Below are positions 46,448-64,000 of a stretch of DNA of 64,000 bases, piece by piece. The DNA comes from Alviniconcha marisindica. Taxonomy: Eukaryota; Mollusca; Gastropoda; Provannidae. The position numbers and the translations under genes are program-made. The stretch lies in NCBI GenBank assembly GCA_018857735.1, contig JABMCL010003129.1, positions 62,001 through 126,000 of the forward strand. Reading direction: 5' to 3'. Position 1 is the first letter of the stretch, and every line of letters starts with the position of its first letter. Under the pieces are notes generated by a model. That model ran no database searches. It was not told the DNA's origin and saw nothing but the letters and a program-made list of their open reading frames with translations.

Positions 46448-47219
46448 CTAAAACCACAACAAAGTAAACTACCAAACAAACAAAATACCCCCCCCCCCAC
46501 CCCCCAGAAAAAGATGATTATCTGGCCAGCTTGTACCAGTTTGTAATGGCAAGCTGTACACAGCAATTAGCATGCACTAAGAATAAGACTATTGTGCACA
46601 TAAAAGATCCCTAATCTGGCTAATGGCTGGTGGCATGAAACCATGCATATATAAATTATAATCCGTAACAGTTGCAGTAGCAGAATAATCAAAATGATTA
46701 TTGCACATTGCCCAAATGGTACAAAGGAAGAACCAAAAAAGGTTGCATCAGCACTACTAATGTGTACTAATACTGGACTATTACAATACTATTTAATTTT
46801 AAATTACAGCTGATTCACATCGACAGGTAACATTTAAAGTAATCAAAATCCAGCCATAATGATTTTACAAACCAATAAGTACTGCCCTTGCAGCTTACAT
46901 GCCAACAGTGAAACAGTAATTAATCTGATAAATGCCTAGTCTAAAACAATGTTAATGTGGCATTGTGCAGATCTAGCCAGTGCAGGCCTAAAATCTGATC
47001 TGTTTTAGGCTCCCTTGATAAGTTGATCCGCGGCAGAAGACCACTTAGTTTGAGACAAAGCAGTCTTACAATCCAAATCTAAGCTTTATCTGTAACTATA
47101 AACCAACCGTGAACAGATTCCTGGTAATATAGCTTTCCGTCAGATGTGAAACTCAATCTGATTTTAGCCTAAAACCGCAGAAATCCATCTTCGAAGTTGC
47201 TGTGCACACACAAAAAAGG
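46448..47219 (-). other. Dicer upstream region, presumed 5' UTR and first intron
   Basis: Mostly unique AT-rich sequence. A C-rich run lies at 46,489-46,505. The piece around 46,590-46,650 (ACATAAAAGATCCC) resembles tails of molluscan SINEs. A non-coding first exon of Dicer should lie towards 47,000-47,250, but I could not place its donor. Confidence 0.35.
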
Positions 47220-47467
47220 GAACGCTTCTGCACAGATGCTTCCAGCAAAACACAGCACGTTGGCACATGCGCGAAATTAGGGGCACTGAGAAAGAGTAAC
47301 AGGAGTTTTAATTGGCTCAGTAAATAAACTATCCAATCACAATTGGTGTAACATCCGCGTTTGGAGTGGACGCTTCCTTTCCGGAAGCATGTGTTTTTTG
47401 GGAGACCTCACTTGACCTGAATCAGTTATTTTACAGTTTGTATTGTTTTAATCAGCGATCTTGAGCA
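47220..47467. promoter_or_regulatory. Likely shared promoter between Dicer and ALKBH6
   Basis: The start codons of the divergent genes are about 1 kb apart. Just before the ALKBH6 ATG the sequence has CCAAT motifs in both orientations (ATTGG at 47,311 and 47,342, CCAAT at 47,333), a palindromic ETS-type site TTTCCGGAAG at 47,378-47,387, and an NRF1-like CATGCGCG at about 47,265. It has no minisatellite and no TATA box in an obvious place. This is typical of a housekeeping bidirectional promoter. Transcription starts are not visible. Confidence 0.55.
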
Positions 47468-54447
<6,980 letters not shown>

Positions 54448-55265
54448 TGTTTCAGTGTAATACTGTTTATTTTTTCTTTAATTCTGTACAGTAATAATAT
54501 TTATTTACTTTAAAAAAAATTCTGTGCAAAGACTTTTATGCAGTGATGACTTTCATCTTCTTGTCAGCAATGCTAATCAATTGGCTGATTTTTTTCTCAG
54601 TTTTGATTGGCTACGCAAAGTTGTGTGCTATTATTCTGTTGTATGTTCTATGTCAACAAAGTAATTAGCTGAGATTTTTTATTTAAATGTAACATTGCAT
54701 AACTCATGGGATGCTCATTTTCATAAGACAATACAAAACTAATGCAAATTTTCAGTAAAAACACGTTTCTCAATCAACACACAGATAGTACCCTAACAAA
54801 TTATGATATGAATAAAAATTGTCTGTTTATCTAGCAGGTGGTGTCCGAGTTTTTATAAAAGCTTTGACGCAAACTGCTGCATAAGTAGACAATTTTCATC
54901 CATAGCAGTTGTCATCATCTGTTGCTTGAAAAAGGTGTTTCACTGAAAATGTACACATGTATGGTATTGTTTTATTAAAATCAGTGTTCTGTTTAACTGT
55001 TTTTAGATCCTGTTTCAGAACTTAATAAGTCAAATTCGTTTCAGAGTTGCTTTCTCAAAACTCAGAGAGTTCTTGCTTTTTTTGTTGCTGTTTTTACTTC
55101 ACTCAAGAGTTTTGTTGGTTTAATGGTGAACTCCCTGAACCATCAAAACAGGATGCTTAGGACTGCTTAGGTCAGTCTAGACAATTGCAAATGAAAAATG
55201 TGTGAAATTATAATCTTTTATCAGTCAAAAAATGATGACAGCAGTGCTTATTAATCCAGTGGCAC
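54448..55265. other. ALKBH6 3' UTR and downstream unique DNA
   Basis: AT-rich, no further gene seen. The presumed transcript end lies shortly after 54,816. Confidence 0.5.
54811..54816 (+). terminator. Candidate ALKBH6 polyadenylation signal
   Basis: AATAAA about 365 bases after the stop codon, followed by T/G-rich sequence. It is the first canonical signal I see downstream of the gene in this orientation. Confidence 0.5.
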
Positions 55266-55309
55266 CCTATGCAGCTGCCAGTGGAAGTGTTCAGGGCTAG
55301 GGACAAAAT

Positions 55310-55690
55310 CAACCATCATTGTTTAGAGATCTATCCACAAGTTGGAGCACAATTAGAACACTGCAAACCATCTCCGTTTAGAGATCTATACACAAGCTGG
55401 AGCACAATCAGAACACCGCAAACCATCATTGTTTATAGATCTATACACAAGTTGGAGCACAATTAGAACACTGCAAACCATCATCGTTTAGAGATCTATA
55501 CACAAGTTGGAACACAATCAGAACACTGCAAACCATCATCGTTTAGAGATCTATCCACAAGTTGGAGCACAATTAGAACACTGCAAACCATCATTGTTTA
55601 TAGATCTATACACAAGTTGGAGCACAATCAGAACACTGCAAACCACCATCCTTTAGAGATCTATACACAAGTTGGAGCATAATCTGAATG
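55310..55690. repeat. Minisatellite, 55-bp unit, seven copies
   Basis: Unit with AGAGATCTATACACAAGTTG and GAACACTGCAAACCATCATC. Confidence 0.95.
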
Positions 55691-56555
55691 TTCTACAAAG
55701 AGGAAAATGCAAATGTATGGCACAATTTATCTTTAGTTGTTGTTGTTTTTTGTTTTAAATAGATGATCCATCCCCTTCCACCCTTGCCCAGAAAGAAAAC
55801 AGACAACAACAAAAATCAGATGGTGTTTTTCAGTTCTGCCTTCATAGATATATACTCCAAAGTGCAGGTAGTGGGCAAAGACAGGTTAGTGTACAGTTTT
55901 GATTTTTACTCACAGTTCTGCTGAGAAGTAATTAGAAAACTGAATCCTTTTTGCAATATGAAATGCTGACACACTAGTACCAACAGGTGCCATGTGATCG
56001 TGACCTGGTGGCAGGGTTAGCCACACACAGGGAGGAGAAAGTAAAGTTCTATTGTGACCCCCCAGCCTTCGCTAGCAACTAACGATCAGCATTGATGCTT
56101 ATGGTTCACTTGCCACTTCTCACTAGCAGACTGCCACCTGTACCACATATAGTGTTGGGCCTGAAGTGGGAAGTGTCTGCCTCTGCATGTGCGCATGTAT
56201 GTACATGTATGTGGGTCTTCAAGTACTCTGGTTCGTTCCCCCCACAAACGCCTTTTCAAACTGCCCAAGCCTTTGATTTCCTATAGCTGTGCCATATTTT
56301 TCTTCCCCATGCACATGTGGATCAGAATTTATTTATTTTTTAATTACGTTTGTGTGGATATGTAGAATGGGCCAGTAATACGCAGTCACAGTAATTGTAA
56401 CTTATTTTGGACCAAAGACTGGAAAGAAAAAATAGACCAGTAAAATGGCAGAAAAGAGTGTGTACTCTGGGGTATCTCTCAGCACATGTGGTGTGTGTAC
56501 GTGTGATCAGTAAGTTTTCAGCACTGTAGAAAGTAAGGCCCCTGCTCAGTGGAGT
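55691..56555. other. Unique spacer, no feature seen
   Basis: AT-rich sequence without family similarity or arrays. Confidence 0.5.
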
Positions 56556-56559
56556 CAGT

Positions 56560-57560
56560 AGCTACCAATGCTGTATGCTATGGCTGATACAAGGCAGGAA
56601 TGGGCATGGGGTTTTCATGCTCAGTGGCTACCAGTGCTGCACGCTGTGGCTGATACAGTGTGACAAAGCAGGAATGGGCATGAGGTTTTCATGCTCAGTG
56701 GCTACCAGTGCTGCACGCTGTGGCTGATACAGTGTGACAAAGCAGGAATGGGCATGAGGTTTTCATGCTCAGTGGCTACCAGTGCTGCACGCTATGGCTG
56801 ATACAGTGTGACAAAGCAGGAATGGGCATGAGGTTTTCATGCTCAGTGGCTACGAGTGCTGCACGCTATGGCTGATACAGTGTGACAAAGCAGGAATGGG
56901 CATGAGGTTTTCATGCTCAGTGGCTACGAGTGCTGCACGCTATGGCTGATACAGTGTGACAAAGCAGGAATGGGCGTGAGGTTTTCATGCTCAGTGGCTA
57001 CGAGTGCTGCACGCTATGGCTGATACAGTGTGACAAAGCAGGAATGGGCATGGGGTTTTCATGCTCAGTGGCTACCAGTGCTGCACGCTATGGCTGATAC
57101 AGTGTGACAAAGCAGGAATGGGCATGAGGTTTTCATGCTCAGTGGCTACGAGTGCTGCACGCTATGGCTGATACAGTGTGACGAAGCAGGAATGGGCATG
57201 AGGTTTTCATGCTCAGTGGCTACCAGTGCTGCACCCTATGCCTGATACAGTGTGACAAAGCAGGAATGGGCATGGGGTTTTCATGCTCAGCGGCTGCCAA
57301 TGCTGCACCCTATGCCCGATGAAATATGACAAGGCAGGAATGGGCATGGGGTTTTCATGCTCAGTGGCTGCCAATGCTGTACCCTGTGCCCGATGAAATG
57401 TGACAAGGCAGGAATGGGCATGGGGTTTTCATGCTCAGCGGCTGCCAATGCTGCACCCTATGCCTGATGAAATGTGACAAGGCAGGAATGGGCATGGGGT
57501 TTTCATTGCTCAGTGGCTACCATTGCTGCACCCTGTGCCCATCAAGGTATGACAAGGCAG
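56560..57560. repeat. Minisatellite, 74-bp unit, about 13 copies
   Basis: Unit with GCTGCACGCTATGGCTGATA and GGAATGGGCATGAGGTTTTC; copies diverge after 57,230. Confidence 0.95.
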
Positions 57561-57859
57561 TCACAGGGTTTCACTGCTGGAACTACAATGTCCCAGTGTT
57601 TATTTTCGTGCTGTCAACTGTACATGCAAGTATTCGATTTTGTGCTCTCTCTCTGTGTCTCTCTCATAGACAGCAATAAAATACAAGCCACACAAGTTCC
57701 ACTTGTTTTATCCTTTCTTTTCTTTTTGACTAGTATTTGAAATTCAGGCATCTCAACATGTTCCAACTCCAAGCCAGACCATAAGTTCATTCAAACAATA
57801 TTTAATAGGTTTCAGCTCACTCCACGTCAAAGATGATTTAGCGTCAACAGCTCACTTTA

Positions 57860-57915
57860 CTTTCTTGGTGCTTTACGTCCATGGAGGCGAGATGGCCTAT
57901 TAGGGACGGGGACAG
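57860..57915 (+). mobile_element. Dispersed repeat copy
   Basis: TTTACGTCCATGGAGGCGAG then GGCCTATTAGGGACGGGG, related to the copies at 50,752, 60,752 and 61,121. Confidence 0.5.
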
Positions 57916-58785
57916 AGTGGGAAGGGGACGACAGAGTGAAGGCTTCACCGCGGAAACCGCCCGAAAAAGACAGGAGAGACCGTGGACCGCCGCCAGAACA
58001 ATGGAAGTGTTAGGGCGGTGTCCCCTCGCCATTGCCCAGCGACTTGTGTACTGCGCAATTGCTGTTTCAACTGCTGTGCTTGGGCAGAGTCACAAAGACA
58101 ATGTCCGTTGCACTGCTGTTGACGAACAACTTGGACAACTCAAGCAAAGGAAGTCCAGCTTTCTTAGCCCAGCTCCACCTCCCTACTCATGATCTCTTCT
58201 GGGCTAAGTTGAGGGTCCAGCTCCACCTCCCTCCTCTAAGATCTCTTGATCTTTTGATCTCGCCTGGAACCCCTTGGAACAGCTCACTCCATAGCAAAGC
58301 TGATTGAGCACCAACAGTTCACACAAGTTGCAGGTACTGAGGTGGCGAGGTACAATGTTACCTTTGTCATGTAAGCTACTAGTACTAATTAATAAAAACA
58401 ACTAAGCTACAAGTACTAATTAATAAAAATGAGAGACAGTGTTTGAGTAAACACAGTGCTGTACATGCTGAAATGAGTTAACATGTTAATAAACCAAAAA
58501 AATGTCATGACAAGAAATGTAAAAATACTTATTTCCACCACATTACACCACATTAAAAACAGCTGATGATACAGTATAGACAAACTGAAAATAGATTAAA
58601 TGTCTAGTGGCAAAAAAAACTGACATAACGCCAAAATGAAACACACACACACATGTCAGTCTATGTTTCCCATCAATCAAAAAATATGCATGTTACATTA
58701 TATATATATTCACAACTGAGCAGAGGTCTGAACAGTCTGACAGTCTTCCAAAGATGATGCCATGTACTTTAGAGTCCACAGGGAG
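57916..58785. other. Gene-free spacer
   Basis: Contains a short direct repeat (AGCTCCACCTCCCT at about 58,168 and 58,218) and AATTAATAAAAA motifs near 58,386 and 58,418. No gene is supported. Confidence 0.45.
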
Positions 58786-58854
58786 GAATGGACAGAAGTT
58801 GTGACCTGCTAGAGTTGTGGCAGCTGTGTTGTTCTCATCACCACATGGATACAA

Positions 58855-59000
58855 GTCTGGAGTTGTGGCAGCTGTGTAGGCCTCATCACCACAGGGATAC
58901 AGGTCTGGAGTTGTGGCAGCTGTGTAGGCCTCATCACCACAGGGATACAGGTCTGGAGTTGTGGCAGCTGTGTAGGCCTCATCACCATAGGGATACGTCT
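58855..59000. repeat. Minisatellite, 48-bp unit, about four copies
   Basis: Unit with CTGGAGTTGTGGCAGCTGTG and TAGGCCTCATCACC; an earlier decayed copy starts near 58,808. Confidence 0.93.
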
Positions 59001-59014
59001 ACAGAGTAGGCAGG

Positions 59015-60440
59015 GTAGGCAGATTTAAAAGAGCTGACAGAGGTAGAATGGCGGACAGAAACAGGGAGTTGATTCCAGATAACTGGAGCCTGGTAAGAGA
59101 AAGAGCGCTGACCACAGGAGGTAGGCACACACAAACACACACACACACCAGTCACATATCAGGGCAATGAGATTGAAGGAAAGGTTTTTAAAAAGGGAAA
59201 GGTTTTCAAGGAAGATTTAAAAGAGCTGACAGAGGTAGAATGGCAGACAGAAACAGGAAGTTGGTTCCAGATAACTGGAGCCTGGTAAGACAGAAAGAGC
59301 GCTGACCACAGGGAGTAGGCAGACACACACATGCACGCACACAACCTCCAGATTTGTGGACTGTGGAACAGTCAGAGTTGAGAACCATCTTTGTAGCAAT
59401 AAGAATCATTTCCGTTTTATCATTGTTTAACTGCAGTTGATTATTTGTCATCCATGCTTTTACATCAGAGATGCAAGACTGAGTTGAATGAATAATTTCA
59501 GGAAGTTGAGTAACGTTGCCAGATTTGTACAGCTGGTTGTCATCAGAGAAACTATGATGTGAAAGAGAGTGATAGGACACAATTTCAGAAATAGGAGTGT
59601 AAATGACAAAGAGAATAGGACCAAGCACTGACCCCTGGGGGACACCGAAGTTTAAGGCCGCAGGAGCAGAGGAAGCACCATTGACAGATACGACCTGAGT
59701 TCGATCAGAAAGGTATGACTGAAACCAAGACAGAGCAGTGCCAGAAATGCCAAACGTATGATGGAGTCTGAAGAGTAGAATGGAGTGGTCGATAGTGCCA
59801 AAAGCGGTGGATAGGTCAAGTAGAGAGAGCAGAGAAATGTGGTTGACATTAAGAGCTGCGAGGAGATCGTTCAGAATTTTAAGCAGTTTCGGTGCTATGG
59901 CCTAAGCGATAGGCAGACTGAAGGGGGTAAAGGAGATTATTGCTTTCAAGATGTTGGGATAGTTGAAGGAGGACAATCTTTTCAGTGATCTTGGAAAGGA
60001 AGGGCAGGTTGGAGACAGGACTATAGTTCTTTGAATTCTCAGTGTCAAGAGAGGTTTTTTTTGTTTTTTTCCAGCAGCGGCCTGACAACGGCGGATTTGA
60101 ACACAGAAGGAAAGCTGCCTGTCAAGAGAGAGTCATTAATAACTGAAGTAAAAGACGGGAGAAAGTCATCAACGAGTTCAGCCAGTAACTTGACGACGAC
60201 GGAAGAGGGTCCAGTTCGCATGTTTTGATTGCGGTCTTGTTCAGCTTGACACTTCGCGTGCTATCGATTCTGACACGTTTGAAACGAGGAAGAGAAATAC
60301 AGGATTTTATGTTTTGAGGCAGGGACTTCCAGAGGGACGATCCAGTGAAGGACATCGTGCTAGTGACGGACATCGTGCTAGTTTTAAACAAGTCAAGTTT
60401 TGGCCTTGGCACGTAGAGGTTATTCCTGGAGATGATTGGT
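59015..60440 (-). pseudogene. Decayed non-LTR retrotransposon reverse transcriptase fragment
   Basis: On the minus strand the order is: SLDTENSKNYSPVSNLPFLS (60,040 region), SAYRLGHSTETA, DLSTAFGTIDHSILL, NFGVPQGSVLGPILFVIYTP (59,610-59,650), SFSDDNQLYKSG as the altered catalytic motif (usual FADD), NNDKTEMI, and a WNQLPVSV...FKSSLKT tail. These are motifs of Jockey/CR1-type ORF2. The frame is broken after STETA (about 59,880) and elsewhere, and the usual Asp in the DLSAAFD motif is Gly. The tail is duplicated (59,018-59,160 and 59,210-59,350). It is inactive. Confidence 0.85.
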
Positions 60441-61090
60441 GACTAATGAAGAGTTGTGCGGCAAGGTAGCGGTTTGGGGAATTACCGATCATAAAGATAC
60501 TCCCTTATTGCCGTAAGTGAGCTAGGTTTAAAATTCCAAGTGCACTTTTGCTTTGTAGAAATGGAAGGATCAGGAAGGATTAATTTGCCTGCCCTTCGAT
60601 GTAGGGAGTTCAAATTTTGTTAAGTGTACTTCGCCACAGCCATCCCACACTACTGACGCATGATGATGATAAAGTGATGCTTAATGTCCTCAGATGTCAG
60701 CTGACATATTACGGACAAGTTGTGACCAACGCCGAAGCACGGTTCAATAATTCTTTACGTCCACGGAAACCAGAAGGCTCGTTAGGACGGACAGCTCAGG
60801 ACGGCCACCTCGACTCTCACACAGCTCCTGAACTATGAACTACTGACGCATAATTGATGTGAGGTTTTATGTGAGCGTTGTAGCGGAAAATCTTTCTGGT
60901 GTCGATGTTCATGATATGTTGCAGCTGAGAAAGAAGAAAAAACAAAAACAAACTGGACATGCTTTTGCATATGTGTTCGACTCTGGGCTTGCCATCGAAA
61001 TTTGTTGTCGACAATGAGACCTAGTATATAAGGCAATGTTCAGTTACATTTTCACTTATTATTACATTTCAACATTCTTCCCATCCATCC
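60441..61090. other. Gene-free spacer with dispersed repeat copy
   Basis: 60,752-60,795 (TTTACGTCCACGGAAACC, then GGCTCGTTAGGACGG) is a copy of the family at 50,752. Otherwise unremarkable. Confidence 0.5.
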
Positions 61091-61091
61091 C

Positions 61092-61195
61092 CCTCCCCCC
61101 CCCCCCCCCCCCCCTCCACACTTCTCCCCGTCCCTAATAAGCCTTGCGGTTTCTGTGGATGTTAAGCACAATGTTTACATTTTCAGTCAATATTC
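61092..61195 (-). mobile_element. Dispersed repeat copy, inverted, with poly-C tract
   Basis: The C run at 61,095-61,114 is followed by CCGTCCCTAATAAGCCTTGC and TCTGTGGATGTTAAGCACAA, the reverse complement of the 50,735-50,800 copy. Confidence 0.6.
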
Positions 61196-61409
61196 TGACC
61201 ATCCAATGACAGCCTCAGTGACAAGTCGGCCGCTGCCAGAGAGGTGGTGCTTTTGTTGTGTAGTCATTACCTTTGACTTTGTTTTTTACAGGATTAATGA
61301 CTGAGCATGTGATTAGTGTTGCACCACACTGAAATAATCAAGACAAAGCTGTAGCGTCTTTTGAATTTGCAAATGCTTTTTCCAGTTGTACGAAGTGTGG
61401 TGTCATCCG

Positions 61410-61637
61410 CGAGCATATGAGAGAGACTGAGACTGAAAAACCCCTGCGCCGGGTGTCTCGCCGAGAGAGTGGCGAGAGAGCCCAGATCGCGATCTGTCCG
61501 GCCGGGTGTCTCCGAGAGAGACACCGGCCTGTCCACCCCGGAAGCGGGATAGAGGAAGAGAGAGAGAGAGAGATCTAGCCGGCGGGGTCTCGGCCGAGAG
61601 ACTGAGACACCGGCCTCTCCACCCCGGAAGTGCCTAG

Positions 61638-61674
<37 letters not shown>

Positions 61675-61740
61675 CACCCGGTGTCTCCCAGACTGACACC
61701 CCTCTCCACCCCGGAGGCGGAGAGAGACATGAGAGAGGGA
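61410..61740. repeat. GC-rich GA repeat with CACCGGCCT/CACCCCGGA blocks
   Basis: Alternating GAGAGAGAGA runs with three or four copies of GAGACACCGGCCT and CCACCCCGGAAG, clearly more GC-rich than its surroundings. Confidence 0.8.
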
Positions 61741-61741
61741 G

Positions 61742-62500
61742 AACTCGAACTCGAAAACTTTATTTTACAAGGATTGTAGTTTAGGTTCATTCAAAAACCT
61801 AACAACTAGTCCTTGCTAAGCTACTGATGAACAGATATCAAATTACAGGCATTATTTATATACATATAGGCATGAATGAGTGAGTGAAACGTTATACATA
61901 GAATTTCCATACAAACAAGCGTGCTCACAGCGCCAGATGAACACATGCCATACATCATTCAGTTAAAATGAGCATACGGTGAGCATATTATGAGCAAATG
62001 AAGCAGCAGAAAATCTGATCAGTTCATATGACTAGTATTGGAAAAGAAAACAGAAGCAGTCAAAGCTTATAAAGAACAGTAAGGGAGAGGGGGTGGGGGG
62101 AGGGGGTTGGTCGGAAAGCAGTCGGAAGGACTGGGCGGAGTTGTATGGGTGTAATAAAATAGGTCTCAAATGACCAGTCATTGCAATGGCAATCACTCGA
62201 AAACCTCACTGAGTCCTCTCTTGTCTGAGAGAGACAGAGAACGGGAAAACTGACTCGAGCTATAAAACTTTATTTAAAAAGATTGTAGTTTAGGTTCAGT
62301 CAAAAACCCATCTAACAACTAGCCCCTTGCGAAGCTACTGATGAGTAATATAAACTTGATTACAGGCTTAATTTATATACATACAGGCATGAGTGAGTGA
62401 ATTGATGCATGAGTTTTCCACACAAAACATAGCGTGTTCACAGCGCCAGATGTACACATGCATACATCACTCAGTTATACATTATGAGCATACAACCTGT
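61742..62500. repeat. Pair of about 230-bp direct repeats
   Basis: 61,745-61,975 and 62,258-62,495 share GATTGTAGTTTAGGTTCA, AAGCTACTGATGA, TTATATACATA, AGGCATGA and CACAGCGCCAGATG, with roughly 80% identity by eye. The segment between is about 280 bp. LTR-like or a tandem duplication. Confidence 0.75.
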
Positions 62501-62539
62501 AACTAAGGCAGCAGAACATATCTGCCACTCCGTCTCGTA

Positions 62540-62760
62540 CACTACGCTTTTCTTCCGACACCCGCATGCTGAAAATCCAACAATACAAACTGACACGAAA
62601 CTCGTGGCTTTCGCACCTTATCTTGCTTTGGACCCCACTTTTGGAATTCACTCCCACAAGACCACTTTGCTCAACCCTGTCATCTTTCAAAGCCAAACTG
62701 AAAACCTTCATCTTCTCACAGTATTTTCGCCCCAACTAATATCAGTACCCAGTTTCTGCT
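62540..62760 (+). mobile_element. LINE 3' tail fragment
   Basis: Plus-strand reading gives WNSLPQD and, in the next frame, FKAKLKTFIFSQYF, the usual end of invertebrate non-LTR ORF2. It is the inverse of the copy at 48,305-48,490. Confidence 0.65.
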
Positions 62761-63043
62761 ACAGTAATTGTGTGTTTGTTATTGCACGTTATACCGTCAA
62801 CTTTGAAAATAATCTTTGGACAAAACGGTGCGAGGTTATGTAATAATGAATCGATGCCACTCAGGACTGAGGTGTGCGTGCGTGTCAGTGTGTGTGTGCC
62901 TGCGCGTACGTATGTGATGTGCATGCGCGTTTTTTTAAGCCGGCCGTAAGAACGACTGCGCTTAGTGTGTAATACCTTTGACTTGACTGACCTGAGCAAA
63001 CCAGTTTAAATCGGTCAGTCGCTGTGCTTGAATCATTAACCTA

Positions 63044-63818
63044 TCAATGGCGGGAGCTGCCACAAGTATCATTTACGTCGCGACAAAACTTTTGTCATGA
63101 CAAACACGTGTTTTGTCGCAACAAAAGTATGCTTGTCGCGACAAAACTTTTGTCGTCATAAACATATTTTTGTCGCGACACAACTTTTGTCTCGCCAATT
63201 TCGTCTCGCCAATACTTTTGTCGTGACAAAAAGACGTGTTTTGTCGCGACAACACGTGTGCAAGACCGACATGTTTCACGTAGTCGCGCACAAACTGTGG
63301 TGCCATCTGCTTCGGGGCTGGGTTAATATCACTGGCGGGAGCTGCCATAAGTATCATTTTTGTTACGACTGAAAAACACGCGTTTGTCGCGACAAAACAT
63401 CTTTTTGTCACGACAAAAGTATGCTTATCACGACAAACATTTTGTTGTAACAAAACTTTTTGTGCCAGCGACAAAACTTTCGTCGCGACAAAATGGTTGT
63501 CGCAACAAAAATACGTTTGTCCTGACAAAACGTTTGTCGCGACAAAAATATTTGCATCGTTTTGTCGCGACATTGTGATTTGTTGCAACACTGAACGTGT
63601 TTGTCGCGACAATTATTTGTCGTAACAAACGTTTTGTCGCGACAGAAATAATTATGTCACGACAAAACACAAGCATGTTTGTCGCGACAAACACGTGTTT
63701 GTTGCGAGAAAAAAATAATACTTGTGGCAATTCCCGCCAATGATACTAACCCACCCGTGAAGCAGATGGCTCCACAGTTTGTGCGTGACTACGTGAAACA
63801 TGTCGGTCTGACACACCG
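63044..63818. mobile_element. Foldback-like element with an array of TTTTGTCGCGACAAAA palindromes
   Basis: Arms 63,262-63,358 and 63,717-63,812 are inverted repeats (GACCGACATGTTTCACGTAG, GCACAAACTGTGG, CATCTGCTTC, GGCGGGA...TGCCA). Between and before them lie 11 exact GTCGCGAC cores in TTTTGTCGCGACAAA context and many variants (GTCGCAAC, GTCGTGAC, GTCACGAC, GTCATGAC). The inner end of the arm also occurs at 63,044-63,075. No coding capacity is supported: the frames repeat FVATK, LSRQ and CRDK on both strands because the unit is palindromic. Confidence 0.85.
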
Positions 63819-64000
63819 ACGGTGTGAAAAAAAAAAAACTAATGAAAAGCAGCAGTCGTTTTCACCTAGCATAGCGGGTTTCACTTCAGCCGTCTTAGTT
63901 TGTATGCAATGTTATGATTTAAAAAACCACCACTCAAAACAAATTAGTGTTTGGGCAAACTGGTATTACCTAGTCTGGCACTTTTTCACCACCATTTTTG
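63819..64000. other. Window end, nothing recognised
   Basis: AT-rich sequence after the foldback-like element, including a poly-A run at about 63,828-63,838. Confidence 0.5.

Noticed and set aside
59015..60440. Intact retrotransposon gene
   Set aside because: Reverse transcriptase motifs are present, but the frame is broken, the DLSAAFD motif is altered and no endonuclease region was recognised.
63073..63730. Protein-coding gene in the palindrome tract
   Set aside because: Both strands give the same FVATK/LSRQ/CRDK words because the unit is palindromic. This is a property of the DNA, not of a protein.

Overview
The window is eukaryotic nuclear DNA, most likely from a mollusc and probably a gastropod. 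That placement is inference. It rests on invertebrate-type Dicer sequence, long introns, extreme minisatellite load and gastropod-like dispersed repeats. Two protein-coding genes stand head to head around about 47.0-47.4 kb. I read splice sites by eye from GT/AG signals, matching phase and family similarity.

Layout. 1-17.5 kb has no recognisable gene: it is a chain of minisatellites (units of about 17-105 bp) with short unique spacers, and lies downstream of the minus-strand gene. 17,529-46,447 (minus strand) is a Dicer gene in 18 coding exons, about 2,675 residues. Its order is degenerate helicase, Dicer dimerisation domain (DUF283), platform-PAZ, a very long acidic/Ser-rich linker with a coding minisatellite, RNase IIIa, RNase IIIb and dsRBD. 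46.45-47.47 kb holds the Dicer 5' side and a shared CCAAT/ETS-like promoter. 47,468-54,447 (plus strand) is a five-exon ALKBH6-like 2-oxoglutarate dioxygenase of 300 residues. 54.5-64 kb is intergenic: more minisatellites, a decayed non-LTR reverse transcriptase fragment on the minus strand (59.0-60.4 kb), related LINE tails, a pair of 230-bp direct repeats, and a foldback-like element built from the palindrome TTTTGTCGCGACAAAA (63.04-63.82 kb).

Dicer would cut dsRNA and pre-miRNA. All four acidic motifs of the two RNase III centres are intact, while helicase motif I is degenerate (GSASSKV) and motif II reads DDCH. This points to an ATP-independent, Dcr-1-like miRNA-type Dicer. ALKBH6 belongs to the AlkB Fe(II)/2-oxoglutarate family; the two genes share a promoter region but no evident pathway.

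The most unusual pattern is that several intronic tandem arrays contain copies of the adjoining exon-intron boundary. Donors are copied after exons at 19,276, 40,279, 45,219 and ALKBH6 exon 3 (51,561). Acceptors are copied before exons at 26,668 and 31,873. In the 26.7-27.6 kb array each 43-bp unit carries CTACAG|GTGAGC, which is both a 3' and a 5' splice site and so resembles a recursive splicing point. Three frame or phase problems in Dicer (near 30.2 kb, near 28.7 kb, and between the exons at 35,449 and 33,112) may be assembly indels.
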